Source of the DNA: Azospirillum sp. RU38E
GTDB lineage: Bacteria; Pseudomonadota; Alphaproteobacteria; Azospirillales; Azospirillaceae
Assembly (NCBI RefSeq): GCF_900188385.1
Contig: NZ_FZOI01000018.1
Span: 44,846-108,845 of the forward strand
DNA: 64,000 nucleotides
Direction: 5' to 3'
A program made the translations under genes and the position numbers. Below, piece after piece: positions 50,685 to 60,312 of this stretch (position 1 is its first letter; the number at the start of each line of letters is the position of its first letter). Below the pieces are notes generated by a model that was not told the DNA's origin, did not search any database, and saw only the letters and a list, made by a program, of their open reading frames with translations.

Positions 50685-53366
50685 TTAGGCTTCGCTGGCG
50701 CGCTTTTCGCCTTCGATGGCGGCTTGCGCTGCCGCCAGACGGGCAATCGGCACCCGGTAAGGGGAGCAGGAGACGTAATCCAGCCCCACCTTCTCACAGA
50801 AGTAAATCGACGACGGGTCGCCACCATGCTCCCCGCAGATGCCAAGCTTGATGTCGCCGCGCGTCTTGCGGCCCCGTTCGGCGGCGATCTGCACCAGTTC
50901 CCCCACGCCTTCGGTATCCAGGGTCACGAACGGGTCGTGTTCCAGAATGCCGGCGCGCTGGTAATCCGGCAGGAAGGCGCCGGCATCGTCACGGCTGATG
51001 CCGAACGTGGTCTGGGTCAGGTCGTTGGTGCCAAAGCTGAAGAACTGCGCCGTTTCCGCAATCTTGCCCGCCTGCAAGGCGGCACGCGGCAGTTCGATCA
51101 TGGTGCCGACCAGATAATCGATCTTGTGGCTGGCAGCGGCGATCACCTCACCGGCCACGCGATCAATCACCCCCTTCAGGATGTCCAGTTCCTTCTTGGT
51201 GCCGACCAGCGGGATCATGATTTCCGGGATCACCGTCTCACCCGTTTCCTTGAACACGGCCACCGCCGCTTCAAAGATCGAGCGGGCCTGCATCTCGTAA
51301 ATCTCCGGGAAGGAGATGCCGAGACGGCAGCCGCGATGACCCAGCATCGGGTTGGCTTCATGCAACTGAAGCGCCCGATGCTGCACCTTCTGAATGTCGG
51401 TGCCGGCGGCCTTGGCCACCTCGGCCATTTCGGCTTCGCTGTTGGGCAGGAATTCGTGCAGCGGCGGGTCCAGCAGGCGGATCGTGACGGGCAGGCCCTT
51501 CATGATCTTGAACAGTTCAACGAAATCCTGACGCTGCATCGGGGCGATCTTGGCCAAGGCAGCGCGGCGGCCCGCCTCGCTGTCGGCCAGGATCATTTCG
51601 CGCACGGCGATGATGCGGTCCGTATCGAAGAACATATGCTCGGTCCGGCACAGGCCGATACCTTCCGCGCCGAACTTGCGGGCTGTGCGGGCATCCAGCG
51701 GGGTTTCCGCATTGGTACGTACCTTCATGCGGCGATGCGCATCGGCCCAGCCCATCAGTTCAGCGAAATCGCCGGACAGTTCGGGCTGAATGGTCGGCAC
51801 CTCGCCCAGCATCACCTCACCGGTTGACCCATCGATGGTGATGATGTCGCCAGCCTTCACCTCCACATCGCGCACCAGCATGATGCCGCGCTTGTAATCC
51901 ACGCGCAGTTCACCGGCACCGGCCACGCAGGACCGGCCCATGCCGCGCGCCACCACGGCGGCATGGCTGGTCATGCCGCCACGGGTGGTGAGAATGCCCT
52001 TAGCCGCGTGCATCCCGTGAATATCTTCCGGGCTGGTTTCCACGCGGCAGAGGATGACGCTTTCACCCAGACCCGCCTGCTTCTCCGCCTCTTCCGCGGT
52101 AAAGACGACCTTGCCGGAGGCTGCACCAGGGCTGGCCGGCAGGCCCTTGGCGATGATCTTCTTGACGGCCTTGGGGTCCAGCGTCGGGTGCAGCAACTGG
52201 TCGAGCGACTTCGGCTCAATCCGCAGGATGCCTTCCTTCTGGCTGACCAGCCCTTCCCGCACCATATCCACGGCGATCTTCAGCGCCGCCGGGGCCGTGC
52301 GCTTGCCGGAACGGGTCTGCAGCATATAGAGCTTGGACTGCTGCACCGTGAATTCGATATCCTGCATGTCACGGTAATGCCGCTCCAGCTTCAAACGCAC
52401 CGCGTTCAATTGCTGGAACACTTCCGGCATACTTTCTTCCATAGCCGGCAGGGTGGAGCCATTGGCCAGCTTGCCGGCTATGGTCAGGTGCTGCGGCGTG
52501 CGGATGCCGGCCACCACATCCTCGCCCTGGGCGTTGATGAGATATTCGCCATAAAACGCATTCTCGCCCGTCGACGGGTTGCGGGTGAAGGCCACGCCGG
52601 TGGCGCAATCCTCCCCCATATTGCCGAACACCATGGCCTGCACATTCACCGCCGTGCCCCATTCGGCCGGGATGTCATGCAGCTTGCGATAGGTGATGGC
52701 GCGCTGGTTCATCCAGCTATCAAACACGGCGCCGATGGCACCCCAGAGCTGTTCCTGCGGATCCTGCGGGAAGGGCTTGCCCAGCTCCTCCTCCACCACG
52801 CGCTTGTACCCGGTGATGACCTGCTGCCAGTCTTCCGCCGTCAGTTCGGTATCCAGGTTCAGGCCGGCATCGCGCTTATGGTCTTCCAGCACTTCTTCAA
52901 AATGGTGGTGATCCACATCCAGCACGACATTGCCGAACATCTGGATGAAACGGCGATAGCTGTCATAGGCGAAGCGGGCATCGCCGGAACGCCGGGCCAG
53001 GCCCGCGACGGTGATGTCATTCAGGCCCAGGTTCAGCACCGTATCCATCATGCCCGGCATCGAGGCGCGGGCACCGGAGCGCACGGACACCAGCAGCGGG
53101 TTTTCGGCATCGCCGAATTTGGCCCCGACAATGGTTTCCACCGCCGCCAGCGCACCGGCAACGGACGCGGCCAGTTCCGGCGGATATTGGCGGCCATTGG
53201 CGTAGAAATAGGTGCAGACCTCCGTTGTGATCGTAAAGCCGGGAGGTACGGGCAGGCCGAGATTGCTCATCTCCGCCAGATTGGCGCCCTTGCCGCCGAG
53301 AAGATTCTTCATCTCCGCGCGGCCCTCGGCCTTGCCTTCACCGAAGCTGTAGACCCACTTCGTCAT
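50685..53366 (-). CDS. ppdK: Pyruvate, phosphate dikinase
   Basis: Interconverts pyruvate + ATP + Pi and PEP + AMP + PPi, at the glycolysis/gluconeogenesis branch. The 893-residue length is standard. The N-terminal ATP-grasp domain ([31 protein letters not shown]) is followed by the swivelling phosphohistidine domain with [19 protein letters not shown] and the PEP-binding TIM barrel near the C-terminus with [10 protein letters not shown] carrying the catalytic Cys. An inverted repeat (53434-53466) lies about 70 bp upstream of the ATG. Confidence 0.97.
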   Translation of the reverse strand: MTKWVYSFGEGKAEGRAEMKNLLGGKGANLAEMSNLGLPVPPGFTITTEVCTYFYANGRQYPPELAASVAGALAAVETIVGAKFGDAENPLLVSVRSGARASMPGMMDTVLNLGLNDITVAGLARRSGDARFAYDSYRRFIQMFGNVVLDVDHHHFEEVLEDHKRDAGLNLDTELTAEDWQQVITGYKRVVEEELGKPFPQDPQEQLWGAIGAVFDSWMNQRAITYRKLHDIPAEWGTAVNVQAMVFGNMGEDCATGVAFTRNPSTGENAFYGEYLINAQGEDVVAGIRTPQHLTIAGKLANGSTLPAMEESMPEVFQQLNAVRLKLERHYRDMQDIEFTVQQSKLYMLQTRSGKRTAPAALKIAVDMVREGLVSQKEGILRIEPKSLDQLLHPTLDPKAVKKIIAKGLPASPGAASGKVVFTAEEAEKQAGLGESVILCRVETSPEDIHGMHAAKGILTTRGGMTSHAAVVARGMGRSCVAGAGELRVDYKRGIMLVRDVEVKAGDIITIDGSTGEVMLGEVPTIQPELSGDFAELMGWADAHRRMKVRTNAETPLDARTARKFGAEGIGLCRTEHMFFDTDRIIAVREMILADSEAGRRAALAKIAPMQRQDFVELFKIMKGLPVTIRLLDPPLHEFLPNSEAEMAEVAKAAGTDIQKVQHRALQLHEANPMLGHRGCRLGISFPEIYEMQARSIFEAAVAVFKETGETVIPEIMIPLVGTKKELDILKGVIDRVAGEVIAAASHKIDYLVGTMIELPRAALQAGKIAETAQFFSFGTNDLTQTTFGISRDDAGAFLPDYQRAGILEHDPFVTLDTEGVGELVQIAAERGRKTRGDIKLGICGEHGGDPSSIYFCEKVGLDYVSCSPYRVPIARLAAAQAAIEGEKRASEA

Positions 53367-53433
53367 GGTCTTGGTCCCGTCGATTGTTCAATGGTTGGGA
53401 TGTAGGACTGGGGGTGTTGGACGCTACGCAACA

Positions 53434-53466
53434 CTGTGCAACGGATTTGGGGGGGATGTTGCACAG
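53434..53466. promoter_or_regulatory. 33-bp dyad upstream of ppdK
   Basis: Perfect 9-bp arms CTGTGCAAC (53434-53442) and GTTGCACAG (53458-53466) with a 15-nt centre, about 68 bp before the ppdK start. The arrangement suits a dimeric regulator or a leader hairpin. No matching regulator is nearby. Confidence 0.5.
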
Positions 53467-53957
53467 GGGAAATCCGGCTTTTTGCTGCCGGCATGGGGGT
53501 GCCTGCCCGCGTTGGGGGCGGGGGCGTGAAGAGGGTGGAGGGGTGCGCCGGGGCGTGGGCACCCGATGCCCGTCAATCCGGCTTCCATGGATGCGCGCGG
53601 ACTGAGCGGTTTGCCCTCCCTTGCCTTCCCCGCGAAAGCGGGGAACCAGGGGCCACGAAGAACCACGCCTGGGTGCCCCTGGCCCCTGGACCCCCGCTTT
53701 CGCGGGGGAGGCACGGAGGGGCTGAGGGGCAAGGCGGTGCCTACACGAACAGCGGGGAATGACGGTGAGAGGGCTGAAACGGCGGAGCGCACGCGGCAGG
53801 CAGGGCAAGCCCCACCCCCAGCAGCATTATGTAACGCCGCCGACCCCACTAGCTTTTTACCGCAATGCGGCACGAATAGCGTAATTCCACTAGCTCCCCC
53901 GCCGTGCCCCGCCCGCAACGGACGGCGGGGGGAGCGGCGGGAAGGGAGCATGGCGGG
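53467..53957. other. Non-coding gap between ppdK and glyS
   Basis: About 490 bp with no credible gene. It holds copy 2 of the composite palindrome (53628-53708) and an inexact repeat pair: CCACTAGCT occurs at about 53846-53854 and again at about 53889-53897. Open frames here are translations of the repeat. Confidence 0.6.
53628..53708. repeat. Composite palindromic repeat, copy 2
   Basis: CCCCGCGAAAGCGGGG (53628-53643), then CCAGGGGCC, a spacer, GGCCCCTGG and CCCCCGCTTTCGCGGGGG (53691-53708). The halves and their order match copy 1 at 10443-10522, with a different 24-30 bp spacer. This marks a dispersed repeat family in the genome. Confidence 0.8.
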
Positions 53958-56021
53958 TCAGCCCTCGATCTTGGACAGGTCGGCGATCAGGCCGAGTGTA
54001 CCACGGATCTGGCTCAACAGCCGCAGGCGGTTGGCGCGCAAGGCCTTGTCGTCGGCATTCACCGTCACCTTCTCGAAGAAGGCATCAACCGGGGCGCGGA
54101 GGGCGGCGAAGGCGGCCATGGCACCGGTGAAATCCTCCGCTTCGATCAGCGGGGCCGCGTGTTTGTGGGCGGCGACCAGCGCATCGGCCAGGGCCTTTTC
54201 CTCATCCTGCGCCAGCAGGCTGGCATCCACGGCGGCATCATAGGCGATGCCGTCCTTCTTTTCTTCAATCCGCAGGATGTTGCTGGCGCGCTTATAGGCG
54301 GCGAGCAGGTTGGCCCCGTCATCGGTGGCAACAAAGCCGGCCAGCGCATCGACACGGGCCAGCAGGCGGACGAGATCGTCTTCGCCACCAAGAGCCAGCA
54401 CGGCATCAATGAGATCGTGCCGGACGCCCTTTTCCTTCAGGGAGACCTTCAGGCGGTCGAAGAAGAAGGAGAGCAGGTCGGAAACTGTGGTGTCATTGGC
54501 ACCGGCGGCGGTCAGAACCGCCCCCAGCTTCACCCGCAGCCCGTTCTCCACGATCAACCGGATCACCCCCAGTGCCGCACGGCGCAGAGCGAACGGGTCG
54601 CGGGAGCCAGTGGGTTTCTCGTCGATGCCGAAGAAGGCGACCAGCGTGTCGATCTTCTCGGCCAGTGCCACGGCCACCGACACCTTGTCGGTCGGCACAC
54701 GGTCGGACGGTCCCAACGGCTTGTAATGGTCGGCGATGGCCTCGGCCACCGGGGCGGGCAGGCCCTCGTGATAGGCCACGTAGCGGCCCATGATGCCCTG
54801 GACTTCCGGGAACTCGCCCACCACGCCGGTGGTCAGGTCGGATTTGGAAAGGCGGGCGGCCAAACCGGCCTGCTTCACCGTTTCATCGTCCCATTTCAGG
54901 GCCTCGGCGATGAACTTGGACAGCGCCTCAATCCGCTCCACCCGCTGGAACAGCGTGCCAATTTCTTTGTGGAAGGTGATGTCCTTCAGGCCCGGCAAGC
55001 GGTCCTCCAGCTTCACCTTCAAATCCTGGTCCCAGAAGAATTTCGCATCCGACAGGCGGGCGCGCAGCACGCGCTCGTTCCCCGCCACCACGGCCTTGCC
55101 GCCATCGGCGGTGGTGCGGTTGGCGACCACCACAAAGCGCGGGGCCAGCTTGCCGTCAGCCGTTTCGAGAGCGAAATAACGCTGGTGCGTGCGCATAGAG
55201 GTGGTCAGCACCTCCGCCGGCACGTCCATGAACTTGTTGTCGATGGCACCGGTCAGCACCACCGGATATTCCACCAGCCCCGCCACCTCTTCCAGCAGGC
55301 CCGGATCGTCCTTCAGGCGGAAGCCCTCCGCCACGGCTGCCTTCTGCGCGCCGTCCAGGATCAGGCGCTTGCGCTCCTCCCGGTCCAGCACCACATGGGC
55401 GGCGGCCAGCTTGGCCTGATAGTCGGCGAAGCCGGTGACGTTGAATTCACCCGGCGACAGGAAACGGTGGCCCTGGGTGGCACTGCCATAGGCAATGGTT
55501 TTGCCGCCCAAATCCAGCGCCCCCGGCACCACCGCCCCATCGAATAAAGCGATGATGGAATGCAGCGGGCGGACCCAGCGGAATTCATTGGCACCCCAGC
55601 GCATCGATTTCGGCCAGGGCAGTTCGCGGATGGCGGCATCGATGATGGCGGGCAGGGCTGCGACCGTGGCGCCGCCCTTCTTTTCAATCACCGCGAAATA
55701 GAACACGCCCTTGCCGGTGTCGCGCTGTTCGGCCTGATCGATGCTGGCCAGGCCGGTGGATTTCAGGAAGCCGGCCAGGGCCTGTTCGGGCGACCCGACG
55801 CGCGGGCCCTTCTTTTCCTCCCGCACATCGGCCTGGGCCGTGGGCACACCATCGACCACCAGGGTCAGGCGGCGCGGGGTGGAGTGGGCCGCTGCCGTGG
55901 TAAAGGCAATGCCGGCAGCGGCCAGCTTGTCCGTCACCAGACGCTTGAAGTCATCCGCCGCCCGTACTTGCATCCGGGCCGGGATTTCTTCCATGAACAG
56001 TTCGATCAGCAGTTCGGCCAT
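53958..56021 (-). CDS. glyS: Glycine-tRNA ligase beta subunit
   Basis: The tRNA-binding subunit of the heterotetrameric bacterial glycyl-tRNA synthetase. The 687-residue protein starts [27 protein letters not shown], contains the HD-like and B3/B4-type body ([57 protein letters not shown]) and the anticodon-binding-like C-terminus. It follows glyQ with a 59-bp gap. Confidence 0.97.
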   Translation of the reverse strand: MAELLIELFMEEIPARMQVRAADDFKRLVTDKLAAAGIAFTTAAAHSTPRRLTLVVDGVPTAQADVREEKKGPRVGSPEQALAGFLKSTGLASIDQAEQRDTGKGVFYFAVIEKKGGATVAALPAIIDAAIRELPWPKSMRWGANEFRWVRPLHSIIALFDGAVVPGALDLGGKTIAYGSATQGHRFLSPGEFNVTGFADYQAKLAAAHVVLDREERKRLILDGAQKAAVAEGFRLKDDPGLLEEVAGLVEYPVVLTGAIDNKFMDVPAEVLTTSMRTHQRYFALETADGKLAPRFVVVANRTTADGGKAVVAGNERVLRARLSDAKFFWDQDLKVKLEDRLPGLKDITFHKEIGTLFQRVERIEALSKFIAEALKWDDETVKQAGLAARLSKSDLTTGVVGEFPEVQGIMGRYVAYHEGLPAPVAEAIADHYKPLGPSDRVPTDKVSVAVALAEKIDTLVAFFGIDEKPTGSRDPFALRRAALGVIRLIVENGLRVKLGAVLTAAGANDTTVSDLLSFFFDRLKVSLKEKGVRHDLIDAVLALGGEDDLVRLLARVDALAGFVATDDGANLLAAYKRASNILRIEEKKDGIAYDAAVDASLLAQDEEKALADALVAAHKHAAPLIEAEDFTGAMAAFAALRAPVDAFFEKVTVNADDKALRANRLRLLSQIRGTLGLIADLSKIEG

Positions 56022-56080
56022 GATTTCTTCAGTTCAAAAACGTCTGGTGAAAATTCGTTACGGTCGCGGAACAAGGCCCC

Positions 56081-56989
56081 TCAGGCGGCCTTGCCCTTAC
56101 GATAGCCATCGGCAATCCAAGCATTGCAGCAGGCCTTTGCCAGCTCGCGCACACGCAGGATGTAGCTCTGTCGTTCCACCACCGAAATGACGCCGCGCGC
56201 ATCCAGCAGATTGAACAGGTGGCTGGCCTTGATGCACTGGTCATAGGCGGGCAGCGCCAGATTATGCGCCAGCAGCCGGGCGCATTCCTTCTCCGCGTTC
56301 TGGAAATGCTGCAACAGCATCTCCGTATCGGCGAATTCGAAATTATGGGCGGAATATTCCTGCTCGGCGCGGTGGAACACCTCGCCATATTTCACCGCCG
56401 GCACATCGCCCACCGGGTCGTTGAACTGCAGGTCATAGACGTTTTCCACGCCCTGGATATACATGGCCAGACGTTCCAGCCCATAGGTCAGTTCCGACGC
56501 GATGGGGGCGCATTCAATGCCGCCAACCTGTTGGAAATAGGTGAACTGCGTCACCTCCATCCCATCGCACCAGACCTCCCACCCCAGGCCCCAGGCGCCG
56601 AGCGTCGGGCTTTCCCAGTCATCTTCCACGAAACGGATATCGTGCAATTCCGGGTCGACGCCCAGCGCCACCAGGGACTGCAGGTACAGATCCTGGATAT
56701 TGGCCGGCGACGGCTTCATGATCACCTGGAACTGGTAATAATGCTGCAGCCGGTTGGGATTTTCGCCATAGCGCCCATCCTTGGGACGGCGGGACGGCTG
56801 CACATAGGCGGCGTTCCAGGCATCCGGCCCCAGCGCGCGCAGCGTGGTGGCCGGGTGGAACGTTCCCGCCCCCACTTCCATGTCATAGGGCTGCAGAATG
56901 GTACAGCCTTGCGCCGCCCAAAAATTCTGCAAGGTCAGAATGACACCCTGGAAGGAGAGGGGCTTCTTGCCCGATGCGTTGGCCGCCAT
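56081..56989 (-). CDS. glyQ: Glycine-tRNA ligase alpha subunit
   Basis: The catalytic subunit carrying class II motifs: [24 protein letters not shown] near residue 28, [31 protein letters not shown], and [19 protein letters not shown]. The 302-residue length is standard. Together with GlyS it forms the alpha2beta2 enzyme that charges tRNA-Gly. It precedes glyS on the same strand. Confidence 0.97.
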   Translation of the reverse strand: MAANASGKKPLSFQGVILTLQNFWAAQGCTILQPYDMEVGAGTFHPATTLRALGPDAWNAAYVQPSRRPKDGRYGENPNRLQHYYQFQVIMKPSPANIQDLYLQSLVALGVDPELHDIRFVEDDWESPTLGAWGLGWEVWCDGMEVTQFTYFQQVGGIECAPIASELTYGLERLAMYIQGVENVYDLQFNDPVGDVPAVKYGEVFHRAEQEYSAHNFEFADTEMLLQHFQNAEKECARLLAHNLALPAYDQCIKASHLFNLLDARGVISVVERQSYILRVRELAKACCNAWIADGYRKGKAA

Positions 56990-57142
56990 AGTTCCTGGAT
57001 TTCTATACTTACGTTGCGGTGCGCCACCTTAGTCGGCCGTCCCGGCCAAATCAAGGCGGGCCGCCGGTTATTATCTGTGCGGGGAATGCAGGGCTCAGCA
57101 GCATTTTGTTGCGCGTGCGAGCAAGCCCCCTGCCCTGCCCCG

Positions 57143-57409
57143 TCAAGCCTGGGGACAGCCGGGCGTGCCGCATTTGCGGGCATTGGCGGGGATATAGACG
57201 CCGCAGCCAGGGCATTTCACCATATCTTCGGTCTCCATCACCGGTTCCTTACCCCGGCCAGGGCGTGGCGGCGGCTGGGGCGGCCGGTTGCCATTATTGC
57301 GGCGCAAAGCCTCCTGCCGCTGGCGTTGCAGCTTGCCCACCAGGCGGAAGCCGAACCAGACAATGGCAAGAATGCCGATCAGGGTGATGAGCTTGGAAAT
57401 CGACAGCAT
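57143..57409 (-). CDS. Small membrane protein with zinc ribbon
   Basis: An 87-residue protein: one N-terminal membrane span (SKLITLIGILAIVWFGFRLVG), a basic linker (KLQRQRQEALRRNNGNRP), a Pro-rich stretch, and a C-terminal zinc-ribbon-like CPGCGVYIPANARKCGTPGC. Function is unknown; similar small proteins precede glyQ in related genomes. The ATG at 57409 fits the membrane segment; the frame to 57472 is extended over non-coding DNA. Confidence 0.75.
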   Translation of the reverse strand: MLSISKLITLIGILAIVWFGFRLVGKLQRQRQEALRRNNGNRPPQPPPRPGRGKEPVMETEDMVKCPGCGVYIPANARKCGTPGCPQA

Positions 57410-57485
57410 GGTGGCCCAGGATTGACGCGAGGCAGGGGCGGCACGCAAGCGCCAAATCGCCCCACCCGGCACTTATACCCACTTG

Positions 57486-57630
57486 TCTTGATCAGAACCT
57501 CTCGGTTCTGATCAAGACCCTCAATCGCCGGCGCCAACATCCGTTGGCTTGGCTTGCGCGCGGGCACGAGCCCGCGGGCGCTCAATGCGCCAACCGGGTT
57601 ACGATTGAGTGAAACTCAATCGTAACCCGG
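57486..57630. repeat. Cluster of strong hairpins downstream of the S49 protease gene
   Basis: Two very strong stems bracket this gap. One pairs TCTTGATCAGAACC (57486-57499) with GGTTCTGATCAAGA (57504-57517), a 14-bp perfect stem with TCTC loop. The other pairs CCGGGTTACGATTGAGT (57594-57610) with ACTCAATCGTAACCCGG (57614-57630), a 17-bp perfect stem with GAA loop. The second lies 9 bp after the leftward protease stop and may terminate it. Confidence 0.75.
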
Positions 57631-57639
57631 TACTGATTA

Positions 57640-58488
57640 TTAAAGCCCGAAGCGGGCATAGACGGAACGCTGTTCGGCCGCATCGATCAGCCCATCGGCC
57701 AGATCGGCCGAGAGTGCCCGGCTGTCCAGCCCGATGAAACGGCCCAGCCCCGGCCGGCGCGTGGGGTTGACCACATGAATGCGCACCTTTTCCCCGAACC
57801 GTTCGCGCAGGGTGGAGCGCATATCGCCCAGTCGGTCCACCAGCCCCAGTTCCTTAGCCCGCGCACCCGACCAGAAGGCGCCGCTGAACAGCGATGCCGT
57901 ATCCTGCCCCTCCAGCCGCGCGCCACGGCGGGCGCGCACCCATTGGCGGAAGCCGTCATGCACCTCTTCCTGCAAGCCTTTCAGATGGGCCACATCCTCC
58001 GGCTTTTCCGGCTGGAACGGGTCCAGCATGGATTTGGAGGTGCCCGACGTATAGACCCGCCGTTCCACCCCCAGCTTGGCAATGGCCCCCTGAAAGCCAA
58101 AGCCGGCGGAGATGACGCCGATCGACCCGACGATGGAAGCCGGATCGGCCACAATCTCATCCGCCGCGCAGGCCAGCCAATAGCCGCCGGATGCCGCCAC
58201 ATCCTCCACAAAGGCCAGCACGGGCACGGATTTTTCCGCCGACAATTGGCGGATTCGCCCAGCGATCAAGGCCGATTGCACCGGCGATCCGCCGGGCGAA
58301 TTGATGATCAGCGCCACGGCGGAGACATCCGGCAGGGCAAAGGCGCGCTCAATCGGCTCTGCCAGCGTCTCCAGCGACAGGCCCCGGCGCCCCACCGCTG
58401 AGGCGGCAATAACGCCCGACAGGCGGATGGCGGAAACGATGGGCGGCAGGTCGGCCCCGGCAAACTTGGCGATGCGGCGGAACAGCAT
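57640..58488 (-). CDS. S49-family (SppA/SohB-like) serine protease
   Basis: A 282-residue protease of the short SppA type. The catalytic Ser100 is in VEDVAASGGYWLA and Lys152 in TSGTSKSMLDPF; the 52-residue spacing equals that of Bacillus SppA (Ser147/Lys199). No clear N-terminal membrane anchor is seen in this start, so it may lie in the cytoplasm or associate loosely with the membrane. Such enzymes clear signal peptides after secretion. A GTG at 58509 is an alternative start but has no ribosome binding site. Confidence 0.9.
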   Translation of the reverse strand: MLFRRIAKFAGADLPPIVSAIRLSGVIAASAVGRRGLSLETLAEPIERAFALPDVSAVALIINSPGGSPVQSALIAGRIRQLSAEKSVPVLAFVEDVAASGGYWLACAADEIVADPASIVGSIGVISAGFGFQGAIAKLGVERRVYTSGTSKSMLDPFQPEKPEDVAHLKGLQEEVHDGFRQWVRARRGARLEGQDTASLFSGAFWSGARAKELGLVDRLGDMRSTLRERFGEKVRIHVVNPTRRPGLGRFIGLDSRALSADLADGLIDAAEQRSVYARFGL

Positions 58489-58662
58489 GGGAGGCAACGG
58501 GCCTTTCACGGAGGAAGCTGCCTTATAGATGGGGGCAACCGGTCGATTACGGAAGGGGCAAAGTCGGACACGGTGGGGTGGAGCCGATCAGGGAGAGACT
58601 CTATACAAAAGTGCAGTGAAGGTTGTTTGACGAGAAGATGTATTGAGCGCACCTTATACCAA

Positions 58663-59439
58663 ATGGTTATCGATCACTTACACGCGCCCTTTGCTACAGC
58701 TTGGTGCCGGCTGGCCGCGAGTCTGCTGGTTTCCCTGATGTTTTGGCCCACGGCGTTGGCAGCGACACCCCCCAGCAGCGTCACCGTGATGAGTGTGGAG
58801 GCCATGCCGCTTTCCAGCAGCAACCCGGACCGGCCGGGATTGACGCTGGAAATGACGCGGGAGGCCGCCCGCCGCGCCGGGATCACCCCGCAATTCGCGT
58901 TCATCCCCTGGCGCCGGGCACAGGAACAGGTGGCCACCGGTCGCGACCTGCTGATCACCCCGCTGGCCCGCACGCCGGAGCGGGAAGATCGTTATCGCTG
59001 GATCGCCCCGCTCTACCGGGTGGAGCGCACGCTGGCCACCTTGGACAGGCCGGTGGACAGTCTGGCCGATGCCCTGGCCGAAAGGCGGACCATTCTGGTG
59101 GGGGCCGGCACGGCGCAGGAACAATTGCTGCGCAGCGCCGGCTATCCGCCCGAGCTGATCCTGTGCGTCAAGGTGGGTGAACGGGAGATCGACCTGCTGG
59201 TCAGCGGCCGGGCCCAGGCCTGGCTGAACAGCTCCCCCGAAACCATCTGGCGCTGGCAACAGGCCAAGCGGCCGGAACCGCTGCTGCTGGGCCGGCCGAT
59301 CCAGAGTGATGATGTCTATCTGGCCTGTTCACGCGATTGCAGCGGGGCGCTGATCGAGTCCTTCAGCCAGGCCATCCGCGAGATGCGCGCCGACGGCAGC
59401 ATGGACAGGCTGCTGTTGCGCTATGAGGGTGGCTATTGA
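58663..59439 (+). CDS. Periplasmic solute-binding protein (PBPb family)
   Basis: A 258-residue exported protein: signal peptide about residues 13-33 (RLAASLLVSLMFWPTALAA), then an amino-acid-type binding fold (LTLEMTREAARRAGITPQFAFIPWRRAQEQVATGRDLLITPLARTPEREDRYRWIAPLY). The 'W-R-A' and 'TP-R--R' motifs fit the family that includes HisJ-like and chemoreceptor-associated binding proteins. No permease or ATPase follows; instead a sigma-54 promoter and three small membrane-peptide genes lie downstream on the same strand. The ATG at 58663 precedes the signal peptide. Confidence 0.82.
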   Translation: MVIDHLHAPFATAWCRLAASLLVSLMFWPTALAATPPSSVTVMSVEAMPLSSSNPDRPGLTLEMTREAARRAGITPQFAFIPWRRAQEQVATGRDLLITPLARTPEREDRYRWIAPLYRVERTLATLDRPVDSLADALAERRTILVGAGTAQEQLLRSAGYPPELILCVKVGEREIDLLVSGRAQAWLNSSPETIWRWQQAKRPEPLLLGRPIQSDDVYLACSRDCSGALIESFSQAIREMRADGSMDRLLLRYEGGY

Positions 59440-59458
59440 CGGGGTCAGATTGGTCGCT

Positions 59459-59480
59459 GTGGCGATAAAGTGGCAATAAC
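59459..59480 (+). promoter_or_regulatory. Tandem 11-bp direct repeat, possible enhancer site
   Basis: GTGGCGATAAA (59459-59469) is followed at once by GTGGCAATAAC (59470-59480), 9 of 11 identical. It lies about 70-90 bp upstream of the sigma-54 promoter, a typical distance for an activator site. Confidence 0.45.
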
Positions 59481-59547
59481 GCGACAAAATAAAATATCAC
59501 TTAATTGTTCTCTGTATGTATTTTCCGTAATACGTCCAAAAAGCACT

Positions 59548-59563
59548 TGGCACGGTCTTTGCT
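59548..59563 (+). promoter_or_regulatory. Sigma-54 promoter
   Basis: TGGCACGGTCTTTGCT matches the published -24/-12 consensus TGGCACG-N4-TTGCW at every defined base. Transcription should start near 59574, about 28 nt before the first small gene's ATG, leaving room for its ribosome binding site. Confidence 0.9.
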
Positions 59564-59601
59564 GTAATAGGTTCATCGAAACAAACCCGATGGAGCCGAC
59601 A

Positions 59602-59766
59602 ATGACCAACCTGACCGAAACCGCCGCCACGATCGCCCATGATGCCAGCGAGGGCCTGTTGACCGGCCTGCTGGCCTCCCTGCCCACCAGCCTGGAGCTG
59701 GTGGAAGCCGTGGCCCTGCTGAGCACCGCCGCCCTGGTGACCTTCGGCATCAACTTCCTGCTCTGA
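59602..59766 (+). CDS. Small membrane peptide 1 of a three-member paralogous family
   Basis: A 54-residue peptide starting MTNLTETAATIAHDASEG and ending in a hydrophobic span LVEAVALLSTAALVTFGINFLL. The GGAG at 59592-59595 is 6 nt before this ATG, which decides the start; an upstream frame to 59470 crosses the promoter. It shares the pattern MT(x)n, (S/P)GL(L/F), PT, E-V-x-LL-TAA-x-T-x-N-x-L with the next two genes. It is the first gene after the sigma-54 promoter. No family is recognised; the single C-terminal span suggests a membrane peptide. Confidence 0.8.
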   Translation: MTNLTETAATIAHDASEGLLTGLLASLPTSLELVEAVALLSTAALVTFGINFLL

Positions 59767-59812
59767 TCCCCCGCTTAGCCGACAGCCCCCCCTTACAGAC
59801 GGAACCAGAATC

Positions 59813-59959
59813 ATGACCGACCAGACGATCAACCACGAAGAACCCGGCCTGTTTGACAGCCTGCACCATGCCGCCCCGACGCTGGGCGAACTGGTGGAAA
59901 TGGTCGGCCTGCTGGGCACCGCCGCCACCTTGACCCTGCTGCTGAACCTGATGCTGTGA
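59813..59959 (+). CDS. Small membrane peptide 2 (paralogue of peptides 1 and 3)
   Basis: A 48-residue peptide beginning MTDQTINHEEPGLFDSL and ending LVEMVGLLGTAATLTLLLNLML. The acidic EEPGLF block is also in peptide 3, and the C-terminal hydrophobic span matches peptide 1 closely (LVE-V-LL-TAA). A GGAA at 59801-59804 lies 8 nt before the ATG. It follows peptide 1 by 46 bp and is likely on the same transcript. Confidence 0.8.
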   Translation: MTDQTINHEEPGLFDSLHHAAPTLGELVEMVGLLGTAATLTLLLNLML

Positions 59960-60312
59960 TTGCCGCGCCATTGGCGCAACCTGTCAAGCCCGCCCGCCTG
60001 GGGCGGCCCCGTCGGTGGCCGGCAGAACCGGAATCGACGCCGGACAGGGGGAATGGCCTTGCGTCCAGCCGCCGCACCCCCTCTCTTCGTATATATTGCC
60101 AGAATCGGCATCTTCTGATGTAATCGTATCACCTGAAACGATTGCTGCTGTTCCCCAGTTTCACAAACCAATCCCCTTTCCCGTGCTGGCAGCCGCCGGC
60201 GGGCATGGTGATGGTGTGCGCCCCTGGTTGCCGGGGCGCGCCGGCCCGACAGCCCTGGCCGGCATCAGGTCGCTTCCCACCTGTCGCAGAATAATCAGCC
60301 AAGGAGGAACCC
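59960..60312. other. Gap between small peptide genes 2 and 3
   Basis: About 353 bp with no credible gene. An AT-rich centre near 60083-60120 (TATATATTGCCAG) and a loose AATCGT/ACGATT dyad near 60123-60145 could mark a second promoter for peptide 3. No clear terminator is seen. Confidence 0.4.

Noticed and set aside
53566..54243. Open frames over the ppdK-glyS gap
   Set aside because: They are translations of the composite palindrome (repeated phrases such as DPRFRG) and do not carry protein-like composition.
59470..59601. Longer start for small peptide 1 (98 residues)
   Set aside because: It would cross the sigma-54 promoter, and its extra residues are unlike the paralogues; the GGAG before 59602 supports the short start.
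59497..60171. A 224-codon leftward frame over the small-peptide genes
   Set aside because: It lies antisense to the peptides, has no domain and no ribosome binding site; the three rightward ORFs with shared pattern explain the DNA better.
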